Below are positions 17,017 to 25,987 of a stretch of DNA of 64,000 nt, one piece after another. How positions within the stretch are numbered: the first letter of the stretch is position 1; each line of letters opens with the position of its first letter. The stretch is from Caldilineae bacterium. GTDB lineage: Bacteria; Chloroflexota; Anaerolineae; Epilineales; Epilineaceae. Made by a program: the position numbers and the translations under genes. Location of the stretch: assembly GCA_020634625.1 (NCBI GenBank), contig JACKBJ010000015.1, forward strand, positions 26,223 through 90,222, in the 5' to 3' direction. The notes beneath the pieces were generated by a model. The model did not search any database. It saw only the letters and a program-made list of their open reading frames with translations, and was not told the origin of the DNA.

Positions 17017-18578
17017 TGCAGCGCCTCGAGCGCTTCCGCCCCGGCCGGCCGACGGCGATCCAGCTGCCGGCCGAAGCCGACGCCCCCCGCCCGGCGCCCG
17101 CGGCCCCGCGCCTGCGCCTGCACCGCCCCGCGCTCCTGATCCGATGGAAGCTGACGATCTTCTTCAGCGTGGTCGTGGCCTTGATGCTGAGCTCCTTCAG
17201 CCTCTTCTTCTACTGGTACTTCAGCGGCAGCGTGATGCGCGACATCGACCGCTCCAGCCGCGATCGGGCCAAGCAGGTGGTCGACAGCCTGCAGCGCGCC
17301 ATCGACACCGAGCGCGTCGTCATCCGCGGGCCCTTCCTCACGCCGGCCGAGGCCTCGCTGCTGCAACGGCTGGGCAGCCTGGACGCCATCGCGGGCGACT
17401 GGCTGCTCAGCGGCGTCGCGGTGCGCCTCTACGACGCCAACGGGCACGTGGTCGACAGCAACGACGCCAGCCTCGGCCAACGCCTGACGGCCAAGTCGCG
17501 CATGCCGATCGACTACGGCTTGCTCCAGGCGGCCAACGCCGGTCAGCCCCACCGGGTCACCCTGGTCACCAGCGACCTGGGCGCCTACTACTCGTACAGC
17601 CAACCCGTCTTCCTGCGCCAGCGGCTCTGGGCCGTCGTCGAGATCCTGAGCCCCTTGGCCGCCAGCGAGGCGAGCCTCGAGCGACTGGGCCGGCTGCTCT
17701 TCCTGGGCACCCTGCTGGCCACCGCCATGTCGGTCCTGATCGGCGCCGCGATCTCGGAGGCCGCGCTGCGCCCGATCGACGCCATCACGCGCACCGCGCG
17801 CCGCATCCAGGACAAGCGCGACCTCTCGCAGCGGGTGCCGGCCGACGGCCCGCCGGACGAGCTGGGCCGTCTGGCCTCGACCATCAACACCATGCTCGAC
17901 CAGATCGAGGGCATGTTCGACCGGCAACGGCGCTTCCTGTCGGATGTCTCGCACGAGCTGCGCACGCCCCTGACCACCATCCGCGGCGAAGCCGAGCTGA
18001 TGGAGCGAACCGGCCGCATGGACCCCGAGGGCCTGGCCGCCATCCGCGGCGAGGCCGAGCGGATGACCCGAATGGTCGGCGACCTGCTGATGCTGGCGCG
18101 CAGCGACGAGGAGAGCGCCCTGGAGCGCCGACCGGTCGACCTCTCGGCCCTGATGGCCGAGCTGGGCCGACAGGCGCAGCTGCTGGGCGGTGAGCACCAC
18201 CGGCTGCAGGTCGAGGCGGAGCCGGGGTTGAGCGTGATCGGCGACCGCGATCGGCTCAAGCAGCTGGTGCTCAACCTGCTGGGCAACGCGATGACGCATA
18301 CGCCGGCCGGCACCACCGTCCGACTCGCGCTGCGCCGCACGCCGGAGGGCGCGCTGATCGAGGTGGCCGATGACGGGCCGGGCATTCCGGCCGAGGATCA
18401 GCCCTTTCTCTTCGACCGCTTCTACCGGGTCGACAAGGCCCGCCACCGCGCCAGCGGCGGCACGGGCCTGGGCCTGGCCATCGTCCAGGCCGTGGCGCGG
18501 GCGCACGACGGCCGGGTGGCCGTCGTCTCGACCGCCGGCCATGGCACCGCCTTCCGCGTGACCCTGCCGCTGACCTGA
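17016..18578 (+). CDS. HAMP-type sensor histidine kinase (MprB-like)
   Basis: A 520-residue membrane kinase. Helix 1 is at ~43-66; an extracytoplasmic sensor of ~150 residues follows, then helix 2 (~227-250) and HAMP. The dimerisation domain has the phosphoacceptor His in SHELRTPLTTIRGE (~311). The HATPase shows N box LVLNLLGNAMTHTP, G1 DDGPGI, F box FDRFYR and G2 GGTGLGLAI. All catalytic motifs are intact. It overlaps the regulator gene and would phosphorylate it. The signal is unknown but, given the downstream HtrA, envelope stress is plausible. Confidence 0.93.
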
Positions 18579-18682
18579 AGCCCCGCGGCCGACCGGCGCC
18601 GGCGCGCGTCGATCGACACGGGCTTCGCCCTGCGTAACGATGCAATCCCGATTCGATGAACGCTGACCAACGAGGTGAACCC

Positions 18683-19885
18683 ATGTATCGAACCCTAGGC
18701 GTCGTCGCGATCCTGGCTGCTCTGGTCCTGTCCGCCGCCGGCATCGGCGCCACCGCCGGCGGCATGACCGCCTGGTGGCTGGTCCAGCACGAGACCGCGC
18801 TGGATCGGCCGGCCGAGGTCACGCCCCGCGGCGCGACCGGCCTGTCGAGCGCCCAGCTGACCGCCTCCGTCACCGCCGAGGACGCCGTGCTGGAGGTGGT
18901 CCGGGCCACGCGACCGGCCGTGGTGACCGTGCTGAACCTGCGCTACGCGCGCGAGAACCCCTTCGCGCCGATCAAGATCCAGCCGGTCGGATCCGGCTCG
19001 GGCGTCATCTTCGACGCGCGCGGCTACATCGCCACCAACGCGCATGTGGTGCACGATGCCTCGGCGCTCGAGGTGGTCTTCATCGACGGCCGCCGCGCCA
19101 AGGCCGAACTGGTGCACTTCGACGCCGCCTACGACGTCGCCGTGCTCAAGCTGCCCGAAGGCACCGAGCTGCCGGCGGTGGCGCCGCTGGCCGACTCGGC
19201 ATCGCTCGAGCCCGGCATGCGCGTCCTGGCCATCGGCAGCCCGCTGGGCACCGACTTCATCAACACGGTCACCACCGGCATCATCGCCGGCCTCAACCGT
19301 CGGGTGAAGGAGGAGGGCTTCGACCTGCGCACCTTCGAGTACCGTGAGTACGACGTGATCGACGTTCCGCTGATCCAGACCGACGCGGCCATCAACAGCG
19401 GCAACTCGGGCGGGCCGCTGGTGGACATGCGGGGCGAGGTGGTCGGCCTCAACACCTTGATCGTGCGCCGCGACCAGTCGGGCGGCGGCAACGTCGAGGG
19501 CTTCGGCTTCTCGATCCCCTCGAACGTGGTGCGCTCCCTGGCCGACGAATGGATCGACGGCCGGCCGCGGGCCGAGCTGGGCGCCGAGGCCACCGACATC
19601 GACCCGGAGCTCGCCCGCGAGAGCGGCATGGAGCGGGCCCTGGGCGCGGCGGTCATGAAGCTCGCGCCCGGCGGCGCGGCCATGCGCGCCGGCCTGCGCG
19701 AGGGCGATGTCATCCTGGCCGTCAACGGCCAGCCCCTGAATCTGGACCGCGCGCTGGCCGACGAGCTCTGGCGCTACCGGGCCGGCGACGAGATCGCGCT
19801 GACGGTCGACCGCTTCGGCGAGCAGCTGACGCTGCGCGTCACCTTGGGCGCGCCCGCCGGGTCGGGCGGGGCGGCCAGTCGCTGA
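18683..19885 (+). CDS. HtrA/DegP-like S1C serine protease with PDZ domain
   Basis: Membrane-tethered periplasmic or extracellular quality-control protease. An N-terminal hydrophobic anchor (about residues 4-28) is followed by a trypsin-like domain with the triad His in TNAHVV (~120), Asp in YDVAVLKL (~150) and Ser in SGNSGGPLV (~241). A single PDZ domain follows (GAAVMKLAPGGAAMRAGLREGDVILAVNG). The ATG 18683 is preferred over the upstream in-frame ATG because GAGGTGA is positioned for it. Placement after the two-component pair suggests it belongs to that regulon. Confidence 0.92.
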   Translation: MYRTLGVVAILAALVLSAAGIGATAGGMTAWWLVQHETALDRPAEVTPRGATGLSSAQLTASVTAEDAVLEVVRATRPAVVTVLNLRYARENPFAPIKIQPVGSGSGVIFDARGYIATNAHVVHDASALEVVFIDGRRAKAELVHFDAAYDVAVLKLPEGTELPAVAPLADSASLEPGMRVLAIGSPLGTDFINTVTTGIIAGLNRRVKEEGFDLRTFEYREYDVIDVPLIQTDAAINSGNSGGPLVDMRGEVVGLNTLIVRRDQSGGGNVEGFGFSIPSNVVRSLADEWIDGRPRAELGAEATDIDPELARESGMERALGAAVMKLAPGGAAMRAGLREGDVILAVNGQPLNLDRALADELWRYRAGDEIALTVDRFGEQLTLRVTLGAPAGSGGAASR

Positions 19886-19921
19886 GCCGGCGGGGCCTCG
19901 CGGATCGGGCCGGGCGGGCGC

Positions 19922-19927
19922 TATAAT
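19922..19927 (+). promoter_or_regulatory. -10 element of the metalloprotease gene (leaderless)
   Basis: A perfect TATAAT followed by 7 nt and then the ATG at 19935. The expected transcription start coincides with the start codon, and no ribosome binding site fits. Confidence 0.55.
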
Positions 19928-19934
19928 CCGGACC

Positions 19935-21938
19935 ATGCACCGCCCGATCCGCGTCCCAGGCTGGCTCCCGCCGCTGACCCTGATCCTGCTGGCCGCCTGC
20001 GCCGGGCGCGGGGACGGCAGGGATGCCGCGCCCGACGCGGACGGATCGTCGCGGACGGCGCCCTCGGCGTCGCCGATGGCGGGGGCCGCGTCCGCCGCGG
20101 GCGACGGCCTTGCGGCCGACCCGGACGGGGCGGAGCTGCTGACGCGCCTGAATGCGGCGGCCCCGGCCCGCGACCCGCTGGCGCTGGCGCTGCGCATGGG
20201 CCGGTTGGCGGTCGCCCCCGACTTCGCCACGCCCGCCAGCCCGCCGCAACGTCGGCTGGGCGATGTCGAGACCTTCTGGCTGCACGACATCAACGCCCAG
20301 CGCTACTTCGAGGTCGAGGCCCGGCTCGAGGCCATCCGCGACAGCGCCTACTTCTGGGTGCAGACCGACCAGGCCTTCGACCCGGCAGCCTTGGCGCGCG
20401 GCGCCGACGGCTTCGACGCCAAGGTCTACCCGGCGGTGCGCGAGGTCTACGGCACGGAGTGGTCGCCCGGCATCGACGGCGACCCGCGCGTTCACGTGCT
20501 GCACCATCAGCCGGTGCCCGGCATCGCCGGCTACTTCTACAGCGTCGACGAGCAGCCGCGCAGCGTGGAGCCCAACTCCAACGAACGCGAGATGTTCTAC
20601 ATCAACCTCAGCGTCTACACGCCGGGCTCCTACGACTACCTGGCGCTGCTGGCCCACGAGCTGCAGCATATGATCCACTGGCACCACGACCCCAACGAGG
20701 CGGTCTGGGCCAACGAGGGCCTCAGCGAGCTGGCCAGCGAGGTGGCGGGCTACCGGGGCCAGAACGGCTCGAGCTTCTTCGCCGCGGCCGACCTGCCGCT
20801 CTTGGAGTGGGAGGCCGATTCGGGCGCCAACGCCGGCCACTACGCCGCCAGCTACGCCTTCTTCGCCTGGCTCCGCGCCCGCTTCGGCGACCCCGTCATC
20901 CGCGCCTTCGTCGAGGCCGATTCGGACGGGGTGGCCGGCGTCGAGGCGGCGCTGGCGGCCATCGGCCAGCCGATGCCCTTCGACGCCGTCTTCCTCGACT
21001 GGGCGGCCGCCAACGGTCTGCCACCCGACATCCGCCGCGGACGCGCGCTCTTCGACTACGGCCGGAGCCAGGTCAGCCGCGCCGAATGGTCCGAGTGGCC
21101 GGCCGAGGGCCTCGACGACCGCGTCGCCCAATACGGCAGCGACTACTACGACCTGAGCGGCGCGGTGACCGAGGGCCGGTTGCGCCTGGACTTCGCCGGC
21201 GCGACCGAGGTCGGCCTGCTCGAGCCGCTGGCGCCGGGTGCGCAGGCGCAGGCCGTGGCGCCGGGCCCGAAGCCCGAGATCTGGTGGTCCGGTCGTGGCG
21301 ACAACATCGACAGCCGCCTGACGCTGGCGCTCGACCTGCGGACCACCGAGTCGGCCGCGCTCGACTTCGAGCTCTGGCAGGCCGTCGAGGAGCACTGGGA
21401 CTACGGCTACTACCGTGTCTCGGCCGATGATGGTCGGACCTGGCAGGCCCTGACCAGCCCGCAGACCACCGAGGACAGCCCGAGCGGCATCAACTTCGGC
21501 GCCGGCTTGACCGGCCAGCGCGGCGGCTGGCTGAACGAGCGGCTGGACCTCGACGCCTACGCCGGTAGCGAGATCCTGCTGCGCTGGGAGCTGGTCACGG
21601 ACGACGCGGTAAACCTCGAGGGCCTGGCCATCCGGGGCCTGAGCCTGGAGACCGGGTCGGGCCGCCGCGCCATCGAGCCCGACGATCCGGCCTTCTCCGC
21701 CGAGGGCTGGCGACGGGTGCCGCCGGTGCTGCCCCAGCGTTGGGGCCTGCAGGTGCTGGTCTTCGGGCCGACCGGCCTGAAGGTCTGGCGCCCCGAGGTC
21801 GACCGGCAGGGCCGCGCGCGCATCGAGGTCGGCGACATCCCGGACGATGCCACGGTGATCGGGGTCGTCAGCGGGCTGACGCCGGCCACCCGGCAACCGG
21901 CGAGCTATCGGATCGCCCCCGCGCCACCCGAGGGCTAG
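19935..21938 (+). CDS. Zinc metalloprotease lipoprotein, immune inhibitor A-like
   Basis: A 667-residue exported lipoprotein (lipobox LLAAC near residue 18). The catalytic domain has HELQHMIHW (~240), an HExxH zinc site, followed by an ANEGLSELASE segment that supplies the downstream glutamate. The C-terminal third contains SGRGDNIDSRLTLALDL and a SADDGRTWQAL segment, as in immune inhibitor A-type (M6) proteases, where they form an all-beta accessory domain. Likely degrades extracellular or surface protein. Start fixed by the leaderless promoter just upstream. Confidence 0.82.
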   Translation: MHRPIRVPGWLPPLTLILLAACAGRGDGRDAAPDADGSSRTAPSASPMAGAASAAGDGLAADPDGAELLTRLNAAAPARDPLALALRMGRLAVAPDFATPASPPQRRLGDVETFWLHDINAQRYFEVEARLEAIRDSAYFWVQTDQAFDPAALARGADGFDAKVYPAVREVYGTEWSPGIDGDPRVHVLHHQPVPGIAGYFYSVDEQPRSVEPNSNEREMFYINLSVYTPGSYDYLALLAHELQHMIHWHHDPNEAVWANEGLSELASEVAGYRGQNGSSFFAAADLPLLEWEADSGANAGHYAASYAFFAWLRARFGDPVIRAFVEADSDGVAGVEAALAAIGQPMPFDAVFLDWAAANGLPPDIRRGRALFDYGRSQVSRAEWSEWPAEGLDDRVAQYGSDYYDLSGAVTEGRLRLDFAGATEVGLLEPLAPGAQAQAVAPGPKPEIWWSGRGDNIDSRLTLALDLRTTESAALDFELWQAVEEHWDYGYYRVSADDGRTWQALTSPQTTEDSPSGINFGAGLTGQRGGWLNERLDLDAYAGSEILLRWELVTDDAVNLEGLAIRGLSLETGSGRRAIEPDDPAFSAEGWRRVPPVLPQRWGLQVLVFGPTGLKVWRPEVDRQGRARIEVGDIPDDATVIGVVSGLTPATRQPASYRIAPAPPEG

Positions 21939-22220
21939 CGCGGGACCCGGCGGCCCGGCCGTGGGCCCCGCCAGGTCCAGCCGCCTTGGCCGCCGAGCTA
22001 ACCTACCGCCGCGGAAACGCGATGAAGCCGGTAGCGCGCGGCCTGGCCGCGTGGTAGGTCTTCTGTGAATGCGTGCGTGCATCGGGATGCAACGATCGAC
22101 CTGAAGCCGCGGCCCCCGGAAGCTCGAACGCCGGATGCAGCCCGTCTGTCGGAGGACGGCGGCGCCGGCTTCGGGCGCTTGGACGGCGGCCGTTCCGGAC
22201 GCCGCAAGGGGCCCGTGCCG
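21939..22220 (+). other. Non-coding region with a potential multi-branched RNA fold
   Basis: No gene is supported here. Between 22001 and 22059 a 7-bp outer helix (ACCTACC/GGTAGGT) encloses a GAAA-tetraloop hairpin (CGCG-GAAA-CGCG, 22010-22021) and a second hairpin (CGCGG-CCTGG-CCGCG, 22037-22051). This resembles a compact structured RNA. A further hairpin occurs at about 22074-22092. I do not recognise a known riboswitch. It lies upstream of the arg promoter, so it would be in the 3' region of the metalloprotease transcript or in a separate RNA. Confidence 0.3.
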
Positions 22221-22249
22221 TTGACAGACCGCCAGCCGCCGGCTATATT
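22221..22249 (+). promoter_or_regulatory. Consensus promoter of the arginine operon
   Basis: TTGACA (22221-22226), 17-bp spacer, TATATT (22244-22249). This is the closest match to a housekeeping sigma consensus in the window. Seven nt later comes the ATG of a short leader ORF, so transcription would start at that ATG. Confidence 0.85.
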
Positions 22250-22256
22250 GGCGCCG

Positions 22257-22310
22257 ATGTTCGCGATCGTCCGCCAGGCCCGACCCGTTGGGGCCTGGCC
22301 TTTTTCGTAG
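22257..22310 (+). CDS. Putative 17-residue leader peptide of the arg operon
   Basis: A short ORF reading MFAIVRQARPVGAWPFS starts exactly where the promoter predicts transcription to begin, so it would be translated from a leaderless mRNA. Codons 6 (CGC) and 9 (CGA) are arginine, and both lie in the 5' arm of an intrinsic terminator contained within the ORF. Translation-dependent control of arginine biosynthesis is therefore plausible. There is no homology evidence; the case rests on position and structure. Confidence 0.5.
   Translation: MFAIVRQARPVGAWPFS
22273..22305 (+). terminator. Intrinsic terminator (putative attenuator) before argC
   Basis: Perfect 9-bp stem GCCAGGCCC/GGGCCTGGC with a 9-nt loop, followed after one base by TTTTT. 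It lies between the arg promoter and argC (start 22348) and would stop most transcripts unless the hairpin is prevented. It overlaps leader codons 6-15. Confidence 0.85.
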
Positions 22311-22347
22311 GCGCGCTGCAGGCGGCGCACCCCGCACGGAGCAAGCG

Positions 22348-23376
22348 ATGATCCGCGTCGGCATCTTCGGCGCAACCGGATACGCCGGGCTGGAGCTGGT
22401 GCGTATCCTGTGGCGCCATCCGGTGGTCGAGATCGCCTTCGCCACCTCGACCTCGCAGGCCGGCGGCCGCCTCTCGGACATCCATCCTCAGGCGCCGGAC
22501 TTCCCCTTGATCGCGCCCGACCAGGCGCCCTTGGATGCGATCGACTGCGCGCTGCTCTGTCTGCCGCACGCCGCCTCGGCCGAGCAGGCCATCCGGGCGC
22601 TGGACGCCGGCCGGCGCGTCATCGACCTCAGCGCCGACTTCCGACTGCGTGACCCGGCCGTGTATCGACGCTGGTATGCCCACGAGCATCCCGCGCCCGA
22701 GCTGCTCGACGAGGCCGTCTACGGCCTGACCGAACAGGCCCGGGATCGACTGCCCGGCGCACGCCTGGTGGCCAACCCCGGCTGCTACGCCACCAGCATC
22801 CTGCTGCCGCTCCTGCCCCTGGTGTCGGCCGGCGCCCTGCGCGGTCCGATCATCGCCGACAGCAAGTCGGGCGTCTCGGGCGCCGGTCGCACGCCGCAGG
22901 CGCATACCCATTTCGTCGAGGTCTACGAGAACTTCAGCGCCTACAACGTCGGCCGCAGCCACCGCCACCTGCCCGAGATGGAGCAGGCCTTGGCCGGCTG
23001 GGGCGGCGCCGGGGCGCCCAGCCTCATCTTCTCGCCGCACCTGCTGCCGGTCCGGCGCGGCATCCTGTCGACCCTCTACGCCGGCCTGGCGCCGGGCTGG
23101 AGCCCCGGCCGGGCCCGCGAGCGTCTGGCGGCAGCCTGGGCCGACGAGCCCTTCCTGCGCCTCCTGCCCGAGGGGCGGTTGCCGAGCTTGATGCACGTCG
23201 TCCGCTCCAACGGCTGCGTCCTCGGCATGGCCGAGGCCGGCCCCGATCAGCTGATCCTGGTCTCGGTGCTCGACAACCTGGTCAAGGGCGCCGCCGGACA
23301 GGCGGTCCAGAACCTCAACGCCATGTTCGGCCTGGACGAGACCATCGGCCTCGAGCGGCCGGAGCTCTCGGCATGA
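22348..23376 (+). CDS. argC: N-acetyl-gamma-glutamyl-phosphate reductase ArgC
   Basis: NADPH-dependent third step of arginine biosynthesis. Its 342 residues are normal for the family. Motifs: the nucleotide-binding GIFGATGYAGLELVRIL, LLCLPHAAS, VIDLSADFRLRD, the catalytic cysteine in VANPGCYATS, and DSKSGVSGAGR. GGAG lies ahead of the ATG. First structural gene after the attenuator; the stop overlaps the next ATG by ATGA. Confidence 0.97.
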   Translation: MIRVGIFGATGYAGLELVRILWRHPVVEIAFATSTSQAGGRLSDIHPQAPDFPLIAPDQAPLDAIDCALLCLPHAASAEQAIRALDAGRRVIDLSADFRLRDPAVYRRWYAHEHPAPELLDEAVYGLTEQARDRLPGARLVANPGCYATSILLPLLPLVSAGALRGPIIADSKSGVSGAGRTPQAHTHFVEVYENFSAYNVGRSHRHLPEMEQALAGWGGAGAPSLIFSPHLLPVRRGILSTLYAGLAPGWSPGRARERLAAAWADEPFLRLLPEGRLPSLMHVVRSNGCVLGMAEAGPDQLILVSVLDNLVKGAAGQAVQNLNAMFGLDETIGLERPELSA

Positions 23377-25418
23377 GCCCGATTCAGGTCCTCAAGATCG
23401 GCGGCCACCAGCTGGACGACGCCAGCTTCCTGGCCGGCCTGGCCCGCCACGTGGCCCGGGCCGCCGGCCCGATCGTGATCGTGCATGGCGGGGGCCGGGC
23501 CATCGCCGAAGCCCAGGCGCGCTACGGCCTGGTCGAGCGCAAGGTCGAGGGCCTGCGCGTGACCGATCCGCTGACCATGCAGGTGGTCGAGATGGCCCTC
23601 TCGGGCCACGCCAACAAGCGCATCGTCGCGGCGTTGATGGCGGCCGGCGTGGACGCCATGGGCCTCTCGGGCATCGACCGGGGACTCCTGCGCGGCCGGC
23701 TCAAGACGCATGCCGAAGCCGATCTGGGCCGGGTCGGCACGATCACGGCCGTGCGCGCCGGCGTCCTGCTGGCGCTGCTCGAGGCCGGCGTGACGCCGGT
23801 CGTTTCGCCGGTCACCCTGGCCGACGACGGCCAGGCCTGCAACGTGAACGCCGACGAGGCGGCCGCCGCGGTAGCCCTGGCGCTTGGCGCGGCCAGCCTG
23901 GACTTCGTCTCGGACGTGCCGGGGGTGCGCGACGCCGCCGGCCAGCCGCTGGCCCGCCTGACGCCCGAGGCGGCCGAGGCCGGCATCGCGGCGGCCACGA
24001 TCCAGGGCGGCATGGCGCCCAAGGTCCGGGCCGCCCTCGCCGCGCTGGCCGCCGGCCTGCCCCGCGTGCGCATCCTCGACCTCGCCGGCCTGGCCGATGG
24101 GGGCGGGACGCTCCTGGCGTCGGCGTCCGCCGGGACCCCGACCGACGGCGAAGCCGCCGGCCCGTCGGAAGGCGCGCCGGACGAAGCCCGGCCCCCCGAG
24201 GACGGCCGCATCGACCCGGCGGCCGAGCAGGTCGATGGCGCGGCGATCCTCGCCGCCGAGAAGGCCCACCTGCTCGGGGTCTACGCCCGGGTGCCGGTTC
24301 TGCTGATGCGCGGCCGCGGGATGCAGGTCTGGGATGCCGACGGCCGGCGCTACCTCGACTTCACGGCCGGCATCGCGGTCAACGCGCTGGGCCACGGCGA
24401 CCCCGAGTGGGCGGCGGTGGTGGCCGACCAGGCCGGCCGGCTGACCCATACCAGCAACCTCTTCAGCAACCTGCCGATGGTCGCCCTGGCCGAGCGCCTG
24501 ACGCGCAGCAGCTTCGCCGAGCGCGTCTTCTTCGCCAACTCGGGCACCGAGGCCAACGAGGCGGCGATCAAGCTGGCCCGCAAGGCCGGCCAGGCCGGAG
24601 CGGCCGGTCCGCGCACGCGGATCGTCGCCTTCAGCCATGGCTTCCATGGCCGCAGCATCGGCGCGCTCTCGCTCACCTTCAACCCGGCCTATCGCGAGCC
24701 CTTCGGCCCGCTCCTGTCGGAGGTTCGCTTCGCGCCCTACAACGACGTCCGCGCGGCCTGGACCGCCATCGACGACACGGTCTGCGCCGTCTTCGTCGAG
24801 CCGGTGCAGGGCGAGGGCGGGGTCCGCGCGGCCGAGCCGGAGTTCCTGCGCGCCCTGCGCGAGGTCTGCGACCAGACCGGGGCGCTGCTGGTCTTCGACG
24901 AGGTCCAATGCGGCCTCGGCCGCAGCGGTCGGCTCTGGGCCCACGAGCACTACGGGGTGGTTCCGGACCTGCTGACGGCGGCCAAGCCCTTGGCCGGCGG
25001 TCTGCCCATCGGCGTCCTGCTGGCCTCGGCCGGCGTCGCCGATGTGCTGCAGCCCGGCGACCACGGCAGCACCTTCGCCGGCGGCCCGCTGGTCTGCCGC
25101 GCCGCCTGCCAGGTCTTCGACCGGGTGACCGCGCCCGGCTTCCTCGAACGGGTGGCCGATGTCGGCGCCCACCTGCGCGAGCGCCTGGGCGCGCTCGAGG
25201 ATCCGCGCATCGTGGAGATCCGCGGTCTGGGCCTGCTGCTCGGGCTGCGGCTGAGCCAGCCGGCCGCGCCGATCGCGACCGCCGCCCGCGAGCGCGGCCT
25301 GCTGGTCCTGACCGCCGGCAAGGACGTGCTGCGGCTGGCGCCGCCGCTGATCGCCAGCCGCGACGACGCGGACCGGGCGGTCGACATCCTCGCGGCCTGC
25401 CTGGCCGAGGCGGGCTGA
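23373..25418 (+). CDS. argBD: Fused acetylglutamate kinase-acetylornithine aminotransferase (ArgB-ArgD)
   Basis: One 681-residue frame joins two arginine enzymes. Residues 1-~250 are acetylglutamate kinase: KIGGHQLDD, VHGGGRA, ACNVNADEAA, IQGGMAPKVRAAL and a GGGTLL end. An acidic Gly/Pro/Ala linker (~250-288) follows. Residues ~289-681 are the PLP aminotransferase: FTAGIAVNALGHGDP, FFANSGTEANEAAIKLARK, FHGRSIGALSLT, VEPVQGEGG, LVFDEVQCGLGRSG, and TAAKPLAGGLPIG with the PLP lysine. These are steps 2 and 4, on either side of the ArgC step. All catalytic motifs look intact. Such a fusion is unusual; the genes are normally separate. The stop overlaps the next start as TGATG. Confidence 0.95.
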   Translation: MSPIQVLKIGGHQLDDASFLAGLARHVARAAGPIVIVHGGGRAIAEAQARYGLVERKVEGLRVTDPLTMQVVEMALSGHANKRIVAALMAAGVDAMGLSGIDRGLLRGRLKTHAEADLGRVGTITAVRAGVLLALLEAGVTPVVSPVTLADDGQACNVNADEAAAAVALALGAASLDFVSDVPGVRDAAGQPLARLTPEAAEAGIAAATIQGGMAPKVRAALAALAAGLPRVRILDLAGLADGGGTLLASASAGTPTDGEAAGPSEGAPDEARPPEDGRIDPAAEQVDGAAILAAEKAHLLGVYARVPVLLMRGRGMQVWDADGRRYLDFTAGIAVNALGHGDPEWAAVVADQAGRLTHTSNLFSNLPMVALAERLTRSSFAERVFFANSGTEANEAAIKLARKAGQAGAAGPRTRIVAFSHGFHGRSIGALSLTFNPAYREPFGPLLSEVRFAPYNDVRAAWTAIDDTVCAVFVEPVQGEGGVRAAEPEFLRALREVCDQTGALLVFDEVQCGLGRSGRLWAHEHYGVVPDLLTAAKPLAGGLPIGVLLASAGVADVLQPGDHGSTFAGGPLVCRAACQVFDRVTAPGFLERVADVGAHLRERLGALEDPRIVEIRGLGLLLGLRLSQPAAPIATAARERGLLVLTAGKDVLRLAPPLIASRDDADRAVDILAACLAEAG

Positions 25419-25987
25419 TGGCCAGCCTGCCGCGGCCGCTGAGCGCGACGGTCGACCTGGCGAGCGGACCGCTGGCCATCCGGCCGGCGAGCGCGGCCGA
25501 CGTCGCGGCCATCGCCGAGCTGGTCCGCCGCCACGCCCGCATCGGCAACGTGCTGCCCCGCGGCGAGGACAACATCCGCGAGACCCTGGCCGACTGGGTG
25601 GTCGCCGAGCGGGACGGCGGCGTGGTCGCCTGCGGCTCGCTGTGGGTCTATGGCCCGCACCTGGCCGAGGTCCGCTCGCTGATCGTCAGCGAGGCGGCCC
25701 AGGGCGACGGCATCGGCGGCCGCATCGTGACCGCCCTGGAGGCCGAGGCGCGGCGGCGCGGCATCGACAAGCTCTTCACGCTGACGCGGGCCGTCGGCTT
25801 CTTCGAGCGCCAGGCCTTCACGATCACCGACAAGGAACGCTTTCCGGAGAAGGTCTGGAAGGACTGCCAGCTCTGCCCGCTGAAGGACGACTGCGACGAG
25901 ACGGCCATGATCCGGCCGCTCGGCACCGCAGCGCTGGGCGATCCGCCGCCGGGCACCGATTCCGCCGCGGGACGGGCCAGGCCATGA
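25418..25987 (+). CDS. GNAT-type N-acetylglutamate synthase (ArgA-like)
   Basis: A 189-residue single-domain GNAT acetyltransferase. The acetyl-CoA segment is VRSLIVSEAAQGDGIGGRIV; LFTLTRAVGFFERQAFT follows. The C-terminal tail FPEKVWKDCQLCPLKDDCDETAM has three cysteines (CxxC, then x5-C), characteristic of short bacterial N-acetylglutamate synthases. Position between argBD and argJ supports the first committed step of arginine synthesis. With ArgJ also present, it likely primes or tops up the acetyl cycle. Confidence 0.85.
   Translation: MASLPRPLSATVDLASGPLAIRPASAADVAAIAELVRRHARIGNVLPRGEDNIRETLADWVVAERDGGVVACGSLWVYGPHLAEVRSLIVSEAAQGDGIGGRIVTALEAEARRRGIDKLFTLTRAVGFFERQAFTITDKERFPEKVWKDCQLCPLKDDCDETAMIRPLGTAALGDPPPGTDSAAGRARP

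Noticed and set aside
22001..22059. Hammerhead ribozyme
   Set aside because: GAAA and GATGAA elements occur, but not in the order CUGAUGA-stem-GAAA, and the cleavage-site geometry is missing.
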